Positions 43,352-51,549 of a stretch of 64,000 bases of DNA are shown here, piece after piece; the stretch's first letter is position 1, and every line of letters begins with the position of its first letter. The notes beneath the pieces are model-generated. The model was not told where the DNA came from. It did not search any database and saw only the letters and a list, made by a program, of their open reading frames with translations. Origin of the DNA: Raineya sp964654605 (GTDB taxonomy: Bacteria > Bacteroidota > Bacteroidia > Cytophagales > Thermonemataceae); the NCBI GenBank assembly GCA_964654605.1, contig CAZZLW010000036.1, positions 1 to 64,000 of the forward strand, given 5' to 3'. The position numbers and the translations under genes were made by a program.

Positions 43352-44217
43352 AATTGCAATAGCTCTAAAATTCGGTTCAAATCCTCTGTGGAATGGAAAG
43401 GGATTTTGATTTCACCTTGATTTTTGTTGTTGGCTTTGATTGCAATTTTTGTACCAAAATGTGAGGAAAGTTTTTGTTGCAACTGCTTGATTTCGTAAGA
43501 AAGTGAGCTTTCAGTCGTTTTTTTCTGTTTATTTTTGGGCGAAGCCAAATCACGTACCAAATTTTCTACGGCTCTTACTGATAGGTCTTCGGCAAGAATT
43601 TTTTTCAGAATAGCAATTTGAGTATCGGGGTTTTCTACATTGATAATGGCTCGGGCGTGCCCCATACTGATTTGCTTATCACGCAAAGCCGCCTGAATAA
43701 TAGGGGGCAGTTTGAGCAAACGCAAATAGTTAGTTACCGTTACACGATTTTTGCTTACTCTTTCTCCCAATTCTTCTTGTTTGAGGTTGCACTCGGTAAT
43801 AAGCCTTTGGTAGCTTAAAGCAATTTCTATAGGATTGAGATTTTCTCTTTGGATATTTTCTATGAGAGCCATTTCCAACATTTGTTGGTCGTTGGCAGTG
43901 CGAATGTAAGCAGGAATAGTTTTTAAGCCTGCTCTTTTAGAAGCCTGTAAGCGTCTTTCGCCTGAAATCAGCTGATAGCGACCTTCTTCCAATTTACGCA
44001 CCGTAATAGGCTGTATGATGCCTTGTGTTTTGATAGATTCGGTAAGTTCTTGCAGAGCTTCTTCATCAAAATCGGTACGAGGCTGATAAGGATTGACTTC
44101 AATGGCATTGACATCTATTTCGTTGATGCTTGCCTGTGGCAAAGTTTGATTTTCTTCTACAACATTAGAATCCGATAACAAAGCCCCCAAACCTCTTCCT
44201 AAAACACCTTTTTTCAT
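43348..44217 (-). CDS. parB: Chromosome-partitioning protein ParB
   Basis: A DNA-binding CTP-dependent clamp that loads at parS and segregates the chromosome with ParA. It has 289 residues: a short N-terminal ParA-interacting segment (KKGVLGRGLGALLSD), the ParB/Srx CTPase domain (NPYQPRTDFDEEALQELTESIKTQGIIQPI, then the GERRLQASKRAG motif), the helix-turn-helix domain (LKQEELGERVSKNRVTVTNYLRLL), the ISMGHARAIINVE motif and a C-terminal dimerisation segment. I found no clear parS 16-mer in the window. It is the second gene of parA-parB-DUF5683. Confidence 0.96.
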   Translation of the reverse strand: MKKGVLGRGLGALLSDSNVVEENQTLPQASINEIDVNAIEVNPYQPRTDFDEEALQELTESIKTQGIIQPITVRKLEEGRYQLISGERRLQASKRAGLKTIPAYIRTANDQQMLEMALIENIQRENLNPIEIALSYQRLITECNLKQEELGERVSKNRVTVTNYLRLLKLPPIIQAALRDKQISMGHARAIINVENPDTQIAILKKILAEDLSVRAVENLVRDLASPKNKQKKTTESSLSYEIKQLQQKLSSHFGTKIAIKANNKNQGEIKIPFHSTEDLNRILELLQL

Positions 44218-44232
44218 TTTTTTTCGTTTTGA

Positions 44233-45003
44233 TTATGCTAATTTATTTTTTTCTAAAATCTCTTTGGCAAGTTCCATATAGCTTGCCGCACCTTTGCTGG
44301 TAGAATCGTGCTGAATAGCGGGCAAGCCAAAGCTGGGCGATTCGCTTAGACGAACATTCCGAGGAATAACCGTCTTGAATACCATTTTTTTGAAATGATT
44401 GCTCACATCTTCCACTACTTGCGTAGAAAGTCTTACACGCGAATCGTGCATTGTGAGCAAGATGCCTTCTATTTCAAGTTTGGTATTCAGGCGAGATTGA
44501 ATGATTTTGATAGTATTCAAGAGTTTGCCCAAACCCTCCAAAGCAAAATATTCGCATTGTACAGGGATAATCACTGAATCGGCGGCAGTGAGGGCATTTA
44601 CCGTGATAAGCCCAAGTGAGGGTGAGCAATCTATGATGATAAAATCGTAATTTTCTTTGATAGGGTGCAAAACCTTTTTCATTTTCTCTTCTCTATTCTC
44701 CAAATTTATCATTTCTACTTCTGCACCAACCAAATCAATATGCGAAGGGACAACAAAGAGTTTTTCAATAGAAGTACCCAAAATGGTATCGTTGATATTG
44801 GCTTCTTCCACCATACATTCATAGATGCTACTTTGAATTTGCTTGGGATTATGCCCTAAGCCCGAAGTAGAATTGGCTTGGGGGTCTGCATCTACAAGCA
44901 AAGTACGAAAGCCTAAAGTAGCAAGACTTGCGGCTAAATTGATAGCAGTGGTGGTTTTTCCAACGCCCCCTTTTTGGTTGGCAATCGCAATAATTTTACC
45001 CAT
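44233..45003 (-). CDS. parA: Chromosome-partitioning ATPase ParA (Soj)
   Basis: A 256-residue deviant Walker ATPase that positions the ParB-parS complex. The deviant Walker A is KGGVGKTTTAINLAASL, with the signature lysine near the N-terminus. Walker A' is LLVDADPQANSTSGLG and Walker B is FIIIDCSPSLGLITVNAL. There is no N-terminal DNA-binding domain, so this is the chromosomal Soj type. parB follows after 15 bp. The 276-bp region upstream (45004-45279) holds the divergent promoter of a peptide-binding protein and AT-rich sequence with TTTGAAC-like motifs. Confidence 0.96.
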   Translation of the reverse strand: MGKIIAIANQKGGVGKTTTAINLAASLATLGFRTLLVDADPQANSTSGLGHNPKQIQSSIYECMVEEANINDTILGTSIEKLFVVPSHIDLVGAEVEMINLENREEKMKKVLHPIKENYDFIIIDCSPSLGLITVNALTAADSVIIPVQCEYFALEGLGKLLNTIKIIQSRLNTKLEIEGILLTMHDSRVRLSTQVVEDVSNHFKKMVFKTVIPRNVRLSESPSFGLPAIQHDSTSKGAASYMELAKEILEKNKLA

Positions 45004-45191
45004 AATGTTTCAGAATAGAGTATGCAGTTAAAGGTTTAAATGTTTGAACTTCAAAAGTTTAAGTGTATAAGCTGTGTCTAAATTGGTTAAAATGCCAAAC
45101 AATTTGAATGTATTTTTCTGTTCAAAAATAAATAAATTTGTGAAAAAATGTTTTTTTTGAAAAAAAGTTTAGTTTGCTTGCCGAAAAAATA

Positions 45192-45199
45192 TATCTTTG
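45192..45199 (+). promoter_or_regulatory. Possible -7 element of the peptide-binding protein gene
   Basis: TATCTTTG matches TAnnTTTG. A TTTG box lies 15 bases upstream (45173-45176), shorter than the usual 19-21. The ATG is 80 bases downstream. Confidence 0.4.
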
Positions 45200-45279
45200 C
45201 AAAAGTTTGAATTGCAAAAGTATTTTACAAAATTGCTTGCAAATATAGGAAATTTATTCAAATTTACCTTAAAAATTTT

Positions 45280-46971
45280 ATGATGAGACTGTACCTTTCG
45301 TTTGTGGCATTGGTGTTGCTACTGGCTTCTTGTGGCAACCAAAACGGTGATAGTGGAAAGAAAATTTTCCGCTACAACCAAACAGGTGGCTTAAATTCCT
45401 TAGACCCTGCACAGGCTCGGAATCGTGCCGCTATTTGGGCTACTACGCAAATTTTTAATGGTTTGCTAGAACTTGACGAAAATATGCACCCCACGCAATC
45501 TATTGCGGAGGCATATCGTTGGGATAGCACCGAAACCATTTATACCTTTACTATTCGCAAGGGTGTGCATTTCCACGATGACCCTTGTTTCCCTAATGGT
45601 ATTGGTAGGGAAGTTACTGCCGAAGACTTTGTGTATAGTTTCAAACGCATTTTAAGTGCCAAAACACGCAGTACAGGGGCTTGGATTTTCAGGGATAAAG
45701 TTCACCCCAATCCCGACTCTGCTTTTGTAGCATTGGATAGATATACTTTGCAGATACGCTTGCAACGCAGATTTCACCCATTTCTTTCTATTCTTACAAT
45801 GCCTTATGCTTTTGTAGTACCTCGTGAGGCTGTTGAAAAATATGGTGATGATTTCCGCTCTCACCCCGTAGGTACAGGACCTTTTAAGTTTAGAGAATGG
45901 AAAGAAGGGGAGCGTTTGGTATTGGATAAAAATCCTCATTATTGGAAAAAAGATGCAGACGGGAAGCAGTTGCCTTTTCTTGATGGGGTAGAAGTTCGCT
46001 TTATCAACGACCCTAACACGGCTTACAAAGAATTTACAGCAGGAAAATTGGATTTTATTGTAGGGCTTTCCGAAAATGCCAAAGAAATGATTGCTAATGG
46101 CAAAATCAAAGAAGAATTCAAGAAAAAATACAATATTGATAAAGTACCTTATATGAATACCGAATATATCGGTTTTCAGTTGGACCCTGCCGCTTACAAA
46201 GGCGATACTACCCATCCTTTCTTGAAAAAGAAATTCCGTCAGGCTATTAGTTATGCTATCAACAGAGATGAAATTGTAAATATCATACGCAATGGTTTAG
46301 GGGTATCAGGTATTTCGGGGGTAACTCCTGCCGCTTTGCCTTCTTTTGATTCTGTTGTGGTAAAAGGTTATAGCTACAACCCTGAAAAAGCCAAACAACT
46401 CTTAAAAGAACTTGGATACGAAGGTGGCAAGGGCTTGCCAAAACTAAAATTGCAAACCTATACTACCGATAAAGAAATTGCCGAGAATATTGCTAAAAAT
46501 CTAAAAGATGTTGGTATTGAGGTAGAAATAGAAATGAATATGTTTGTAAAACATCAGCAAACCGTAGATGAAGGAAAAGCATTGTTTTTCAGAGGTTCTT
46601 GGCTTGGCGATTATCCTAATGCAGAAAATTATTTTGCAATGTTTTTTAGCAAAAACTTTTCACCTGCTGGTCCTAACAAAACGCATTTTGTAAATAAAGA
46701 ATTTGATAGGCTCTATGTAGAAGCCCAAGAAAAAGACGACCACGATGAAGATCATCATCTTTTGTACCAGTATTATCACAAAATGGATAATATTATCGTG
46801 GAAGAATCTCCTATTATCGTTTTGTATTACGATGAGATTTTGAGAATTTACAGCAAAAAAATCAAAGGTTTGAAAACCAATTCCAGCAATATGCTGATTT
46901 TGGAAAATGTAGATTTTGCAAAACCGGGAGAAGAGAATACCGCCGAAAAGAAAGCCACCGCGAAAAAATAA
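45280..46971 (+). CDS. Peptide-type ABC transporter substrate-binding lipoprotein
   Basis: A 563-residue SBP_bac_5 family protein with a lipoprotein signal (LLLASC, Cys18), so it is anchored in the membrane facing the periplasm. Family features are GGLNSLDPAQARNRAAIWATTQIFNGLLELDENM at the N-terminus, TFTIRKGVHFHDD, the ADDFVYSFKR-like TAEDFVYSFKRIL signature and GTGPFKFREWKEGERLVLDKNPHYWK. It probably binds oligopeptides. The permease and ATPase genes are not adjacent. The acidic/His-rich tract near residues 485-495 (KDDHDEDHH) is unusual and might bind metal. It ends at the hairpin 47001-47028. Confidence 0.92.
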   Translation: MMRLYLSFVALVLLLASCGNQNGDSGKKIFRYNQTGGLNSLDPAQARNRAAIWATTQIFNGLLELDENMHPTQSIAEAYRWDSTETIYTFTIRKGVHFHDDPCFPNGIGREVTAEDFVYSFKRILSAKTRSTGAWIFRDKVHPNPDSAFVALDRYTLQIRLQRRFHPFLSILTMPYAFVVPREAVEKYGDDFRSHPVGTGPFKFREWKEGERLVLDKNPHYWKKDADGKQLPFLDGVEVRFINDPNTAYKEFTAGKLDFIVGLSENAKEMIANGKIKEEFKKKYNIDKVPYMNTEYIGFQLDPAAYKGDTTHPFLKKKFRQAISYAINRDEIVNIIRNGLGVSGISGVTPAALPSFDSVVVKGYSYNPEKAKQLLKELGYEGGKGLPKLKLQTYTTDKEIAENIAKNLKDVGIEVEIEMNMFVKHQQTVDEGKALFFRGSWLGDYPNAENYFAMFFSKNFSPAGPNKTHFVNKEFDRLYVEAQEKDDHDEDHHLLYQYYHKMDNIIVEESPIIVLYYDEILRIYSKKIKGLKTNSSNMLILENVDFAKPGEENTAEKKATAKK

Positions 46972-47000
46972 CAGGCTTGCTTGCGTGTATGAAATAAATT

Positions 47001-47028
47001 GAGGGCTTCGCTAATCGGCGAAGCCCTC
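47001..47028. terminator. Terminator between the peptide-binding and FKBP genes
   Basis: An 11-bp perfect stem (47001-47011 with 47018-47028) with a 6-base loop. It lies between convergent genes; the U-run is weak on both sides. Confidence 0.75.
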
Positions 47029-47056
47029 TGCTTTGTAATGATAGTAAAGGCAAATC

Positions 47057-47515
47057 TTATTCAAAGAATATCAGACCACTTTTTTTGGGATTGATTTCTA
47101 CAAGTTGCACTTCAAAAACAAGGTCTTTGCCTGCTAGTGGGTGATTGGCATCTATGGTTACGGTTTCTTCGCTCACAGCGGTCATTACAGCAGGAATTTG
47201 CCCACCATTGGCTAAATTGATCGCAAGTTGTGTCCCAACTTCCAAAGGCATACCAAAAGGCAACTGACTTTTAGGAACTTCTAAAATCATTTCTTCTAAA
47301 ACTTCGCCATATCCCAACTCACAAGGAACTTGAATACTCTTTTTTTCTCCCACTTCCATTCCCAAAATACCTTGCTCAAAACCGGGAATCATTTGTCCTT
47401 CGCCCATTGTAAATTCAAGAGGTTCTCTGCCGAGCGAAGAATCAAAGATTTCCCCTGTGGTTAATCTGCCCGTGTAATGTACTCTTACCACGTGCCCGTT
47501 TTCTACTTTTTGCAT
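47057..47515 (-). CDS. FKBP-type peptidyl-prolyl isomerase, SlyD-like
   Basis: A 152-residue cytoplasmic prolyl isomerase and folding helper. The FKBP half has VRVHYTGRLTTGEIFDSS and MIPGFEQGILGMEVGEKK, and the inserted IF (chaperone) domain spans about 70-120 (ELGYGEVLEEMILEVPKSQLP on). The closing IDANHPLAGKDLVFEVQLVEI is typical of SlyD. The His-rich metal-binding tail of Escherichia coli SlyD is absent. It is transcribed from 47544-47575. Confidence 0.95.
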   Translation of the reverse strand: MQKVENGHVVRVHYTGRLTTGEIFDSSLGREPLEFTMGEGQMIPGFEQGILGMEVGEKKSIQVPCELGYGEVLEEMILEVPKSQLPFGMPLEVGTQLAINLANGGQIPAVMTAVSEETVTIDANHPLAGKDLVFEVQLVEINPKKSGLIFFE

Positions 47516-47543
47516 AAAATAATGAAATTTGATTGTGAAAGTT

Positions 47544-47575
47544 CAAAAATACAAAATTCGGGGCTTTTTTGCAAG
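47544..47575 (-). promoter_or_regulatory. Promoter of the FKBP gene
   Basis: On the minus strand, CTTG (47572-47575), 20 bases, TATTTTTG (47544-47551). The -33 box has one mismatch. Confidence 0.5.
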
Positions 47576-47598
47576 AGAATTTTCGTTTTTCATTTTAT

Positions 47599-47631
47599 TT
47601 TGGTACATATTTAACATTACCTTTATGTTTG
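47599..47631 (+). promoter_or_regulatory. Promoter of the lamin-tail T9SS protein
   Basis: TTTG (47599-47602), 21 bases, TATGTTTG (47624-47631), both matching the consensus. The ATG follows 43 bases later. Confidence 0.6.
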
Positions 47632-47674
47632 GTAAATGTTTTTTCGTATATTGTTGCAGTTTTAGCGATACTCT

Positions 47675-50600
47675 ATGAAAAAAGTTCTACTCTTGGGCTT
47701 CTTATATCTGCTTACAAACTTATCAACGGCTCAACTGATACGCTTTAGCTTTACAGGAGCGACAGGAACACCTGTAACTTTTCCTGCCGATGCTCAGCCC
47801 ACCAATGGCTCGGTAACAGATTTTAGCCGTAGTACAAGTATTACTCCTATTACTTCATTAAATAATTTTGGTGCAAGTGCTTGGGATGTAGTTTCTTTAG
47901 ACCTAAACCGATATTTTTCTTTTACCATAACGGCAAATACGGGTTTTGTGCTTAATCTTACAAGTTTTGAACTTGATGAAGTGCGTAGCAGTGCAGGTCC
48001 TACACAATGGGTTTTGCGTTCCAGTCGTGATGGGTTTAGTACCGATTTGGGTACTTATACCAATACAGGTACAAGTTTGCTTACCAATCGTGTGGTGGCT
48101 TTGGACGAGAATTTTTACAATGTTTCAGGAAGTGTAGAATTTCGGATATACGCTTTTGGTGCAAGCAGTGCCGCAGGTACTTGGCGAGTAGATAATGTAG
48201 AAGTTTTTGGCTCTATTTCAACGCCTGATACCACCCCACCCACTCTGATAAGTGCTTCTACACTTGTAAATAACCAAATTGATGTATTTTTTAGCGAAAG
48301 TATAACGCTGACTTCTGCTCAAAATCCTGCTAATTACAGCGTAAGCGGCGGCATAGGTACACCTCTGACAGCTACTCGCAACCCGACTAATTTTTCACAA
48401 GTTACGCTTACTTTTTCTACTCCTTTTGTCAATAACCAAAATTACACCATTACAGCAAGTAATATTGTAGATTTTGCCTCTAATACGCAAAGTTCTACAC
48501 AAACCACTTTTACATACTTGCAAATTTCAACTGCTTCGCTTCGTGATGTTATTATCAATGAAATAATGGCAGATGAAACACCTGTTGTGGGGCTTCCTGC
48601 TTCCGAATATGTGGAACTCTACAATCGTTCCAATAAAAATATCAACCTGAAAAACTGGACACTCAACACGAGAACTATCACTACCAATGATTTTATTCTA
48701 CAACCTAATCAATACGTACTGCTTTGTCCGCAGGCAAATGCTTCACTTTTTTCAAGTTTTGGGACAGTGATAGGTATGCCTTCTTGGGACGTACTGACTA
48801 ATTCAGGAGAAACGATTACCCTGCGAGATAACCCCAATAATACGGACATTGATGTAGTTACGTATGCTCTTTCTTGGTACAGAAATCCTGCCAAAGACGA
48901 TGGCGGTTGGAGTTTAGAACTTATCAATCCTACGCTTCCTTGCAGTGATGAAAGCAACTGGATAGCTTCCAATCACCCTCTTGGCGGAACGCCCGCACAG
49001 CAAAACTCGGTATTTAATAACACTCCCGATACACAAGCTCCACGCGTAAGCAATACGGCTATTCCTGCTCCTAATGTGGTGCGTATTGTATTCAATGAGC
49101 CGATGAACCAAAGCACTCTGCTTTCGGCAACTTACAATTTTTCAGGAGGTATCAGTGTAAGTTCGGTAACAGCGATTAGCGACACAGAGGTACAACTCAA
49201 TTTGAGTAGCAATCTTGTAGCAGGAGATATTTATACGCTTACGCTCAATGGGCTAACCGATTGTGCGGGTAATGCTTTGCAAGCCAATACCCAATTGCAA
49301 TTAGGCTTGGGACTTACGCCTACTTTTCATCAAGTAGTGATTACTGAAATTTTTGCTGACCCCGACCCACGCGTAGGGCTTCCCGAACAAGAATATTTGG
49401 AACTCTACAACCGAACTAATAAAGTAATCAGCTTGCAAGGGTGCAAACTGTTGGATAACACCAGCTCCGTAACACTTCCTGCCATCAATATTTTACCTAA
49501 TCAGTACATTACTTTGGTTAATGCGAGTGTTATCAACGACTTTTCAGCATACAGCAATGTGTATGGCATTAGTGGAATGGTAAGTCTGAACAATAGTGGA
49601 GAAAGACTTACGCTTACAGCTCCCAATGGCAGTCAGGTGTTTTCGGTGGTGTATAGTGATAGTTGGTATAAAGATGCTACCAAAAAGCAAGGAGGTTGGT
49701 CTTTGGAAATGATAGATACTGATAACCCTTGTGGAGAAGTAGATAATTGGACAGCCTCTATAAACCCCAATGGAGGAACGCCTTCGGCTGAAAATTCTGT
49801 AAAAGAAGCTCGCCCTGATAATATTCCGCCTCGTTTGCTTCGTGCTGATGCCATTGACAATGCTACGGTTATTTTGAGTTTTAATGAGCGTTTGGATAGC
49901 ACTTTTGCCGCCAATGCTTCTTATGCCATTGATAAAGGTATTAGTGTACAAACTCGTACCGTGCTGGCTCCTGATTTCAAAAAAGTACGCCTTACGCTTT
50001 CATCTACTTTACAAAATCGCGAAAAGTATCGGGTAGTGGCGCAAAGCCTTACAGATTGTGCAGGAAATTTGATTGCGGAAGCTAATTTTGCAGATTTTGG
50101 CGTACCCGAGCAAGCCGACTCGCTGGATATTGTACTTAATGAGGTGCTTTTCAATCCTCGTACAGGTGGAAGTGATTTCATTGAACTTTACAACAATTCA
50201 GAAAAATACATCAATCTAAAAAATTGGTCGCTGGCTCGCATACGCAATGATGCTGTGGATAGCAGAAAGAATATTACAGACGAAGACTATGTACTTGCTC
50301 CTCGCAGTTATGTAGCTATTTCTGACGATATTTTGAACATTCAACAAAATTACCCATTTTCCGAAGGTAAGCCAATGCTTCAAACGCCTTCCTCTTTGCC
50401 TGCTTTTACAAGTCAAAGAGATGTAGTGTTGGTTATCAATAATTTAGACAAAATTGTAGAACGCTTTGATTATGATGAAAATATGCACTTCAAACTGCTT
50501 GATGATGTAAAAGGCGTTTCTTTGGAGCGTTTAGGCTTTGATTTACCCACCAACAACCCCAACTCTTGGTTTTCGGCGGCAAGTAGTGTGGGCTTTGCTA

Positions 50601-50962
50601 CACCGGGCTACGAAAACTCTCAAAATAAACTTTATCAAAGTCAAAGCGGGGAAATTACCATTGTTCCGAAGGTTTTTACCCCCAACAATGATGGGCAAGC
50701 AGACTTTGCAAGTATCAATTTCAAATTTTCAGGGCAAGGAAATGTAGCCAATGTAATTGTTTATGATGCACAGGGGCGAGCTGTGCGTTATTTGGCACGA
50801 AATCAGACCTTGCCCAATGAGGGTTCTTTGCTTTGGGACGGCACCAACGAGGAAAAAAATCGTGTTTTACCCGGCTATTATGTGGTAATTTTTGAAATTT
50901 TCAATCTTTCAGGTAAAAAAGAAACCTACAAAGAAACTGTTGCGGTAGTAGGGAAGTTTTAG
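47675..50962 (+). CDS. Secreted multidomain protein with three lamin-tail domains and a T9SS type B domain
   Basis: A 1095-residue exported protein: signal peptide (MKKVLLLGFLYLLTNLSTAQ), an N-terminal beta-sandwich (about 21-185), and then Ig-like domains (DTTPPTLISAS, DTQAPRVSN, DNIPPRLLRAD) alternating with lamin-tail domains. The lamin-tail repeats start at RDVIINEIMADETP (about 290), HQVVITEIFADPDP (about 550) and DIVLNEVLFNPRTGG (about 820), each with the (E)Y(V/L)ELYN motif. The end is a gliding-motility/CHU_C type B sorting domain (VFTPNNDGQADFASINF, LLWDGTNEENN-like block, PGYYVVIFEI). It is probably a surface or secreted DNA/matrix-associated protein. The stop overlaps the convergent DUF4276 gene by 4 bases. 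Confidence 0.92.
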   Translation: MKKVLLLGFLYLLTNLSTAQLIRFSFTGATGTPVTFPADAQPTNGSVTDFSRSTSITPITSLNNFGASAWDVVSLDLNRYFSFTITANTGFVLNLTSFELDEVRSSAGPTQWVLRSSRDGFSTDLGTYTNTGTSLLTNRVVALDENFYNVSGSVEFRIYAFGASSAAGTWRVDNVEVFGSISTPDTTPPTLISASTLVNNQIDVFFSESITLTSAQNPANYSVSGGIGTPLTATRNPTNFSQVTLTFSTPFVNNQNYTITASNIVDFASNTQSSTQTTFTYLQISTASLRDVIINEIMADETPVVGLPASEYVELYNRSNKNINLKNWTLNTRTITTNDFILQPNQYVLLCPQANASLFSSFGTVIGMPSWDVLTNSGETITLRDNPNNTDIDVVTYALSWYRNPAKDDGGWSLELINPTLPCSDESNWIASNHPLGGTPAQQNSVFNNTPDTQAPRVSNTAIPAPNVVRIVFNEPMNQSTLLSATYNFSGGISVSSVTAISDTEVQLNLSSNLVAGDIYTLTLNGLTDCAGNALQANTQLQLGLGLTPTFHQVVITEIFADPDPRVGLPEQEYLELYNRTNKVISLQGCKLLDNTSSVTLPAINILPNQYITLVNASVINDFSAYSNVYGISGMVSLNNSGERLTLTAPNGSQVFSVVYSDSWYKDATKKQGGWSLEMIDTDNPCGEVDNWTASINPNGGTPSAENSVKEARPDNIPPRLLRADAIDNATVILSFNERLDSTFAANASYAIDKGISVQTRTVLAPDFKKVRLTLSSTLQNREKYRVVAQSLTDCAGNLIAEANFADFGVPEQADSLDIVLNEVLFNPRTGGSDFIELYNNSEKYINLKNWSLARIRNDAVDSRKNITDEDYVLAPRSYVAISDDILNIQQNYPFSEGKPMLQTPSSLPAFTSQRDVVLVINNLDKIVERFDYDENMHFKLLDDVKGVSLERLGFDLPTNNPNSWFSAASSVGFATPGYENSQNKLYQSQSGEITIVPKVFTPNNDGQADFASINFKFSGQGNVANVIVYDAQGRAVRYLARNQTLPNEGSLLWDGTNEEKNRVLPGYYVVIFEIFNLSGKKETYKETVAVVGKF

Positions 50963-51549
50963 AGATTTTGAATTTTTTGAATAGTTTTTTGCAAACTTCT
51001 GCTAAGCAAAGAAGCATTCTGAAAGTCCCAATCATTTTCAATAAATTCAACCATTTTCAAGTTGTAGCCTTTGCCTTGCTTGGCTGTACCTTCGGGAACA
51101 ATTGATTTTACTCCTTTTTTCTTTGATTTACGAGCAAGAGCAATTACAAATTCTTTGGGCTTAGAGATTTCTGTTTCAAGATTGAAAGGAATTTCACTTT
51201 CTCGGATACCCAAGAATTTTGCAAAATTTTCTCTATCAGCCAAAAGCCAAGTTTCTATTTCTACGACACACAAACGCAAATAAAAGTAAGGATTAGCTGA
51301 AAATGTAATAATGCTTTTCAAAAAATCAACTACGCAAATAGGTTTATCAGTATCTAATAGCAAAAAATATCGGCAGTCAGGAATAGCGGCACCATTGAAT
51401 TGAGCTAATTTTTGATAGATGTAGTCGTTACCTTTTTTGCCAAGAGCAGGGTAAAGTTCAATATCTTTGCGTAAATTTTGAAAAAGTTTCTGCAAAACTT
51501 TTTCGTGCAGAATGTCCTCTACAACAGGTTGTATGTAAATTTTATTCAT
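50959..51549 (-). CDS. DUF4276-family TOPRIM-like protein, partner of the adjacent ATPase
   Basis: A 196-residue cytoplasmic protein. The TOPRIM-like acidic centre is visible: Glu11 in IYIQPVVEDILHEKVL after the first strand, and Asp66-x-Asp68 in YFLLLDTDK after the second. The family-typical VVEIETWLLADRENFAKFLG block (about 95-114) follows, then a basic stretch (ARKSKKKGVKS) and a final RSLQKTIQKIQ helix. TOPRIM folds cut or join nucleic acid. The start overlaps the ATPase stop by 4 bases (ATGA), so the pair is tightly coupled. The arrangement resembles ATPase-TOPRIM defence pairs such as PARIS and AbiL-like systems, but this assignment is inference. Confidence 0.78.
   Translation of the reverse strand: MNKIYIQPVVEDILHEKVLQKLFQNLRKDIELYPALGKKGNDYIYQKLAQFNGAAIPDCRYFLLLDTDKPICVVDFLKSIITFSANPYFYLRLCVVEIETWLLADRENFAKFLGIRESEIPFNLETEISKPKEFVIALARKSKKKGVKSIVPEGTAKQGKGYNLKMVEFIENDWDFQNASLLSRSLQKTIQKIQNL

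Noticed and set aside
45036..45075. TTTGAAC-like repeated words upstream of parA, also near 18340-18360
   Set aside because: The words are short, AT-rich and not regularly spaced; they do not align as a repeat unit with the 12.9/16.1 kb copies.
45004..45279. Search for parS near parAB
   Set aside because: No 16-bp palindrome resembling known parS sites was found by eye here or elsewhere in the window.
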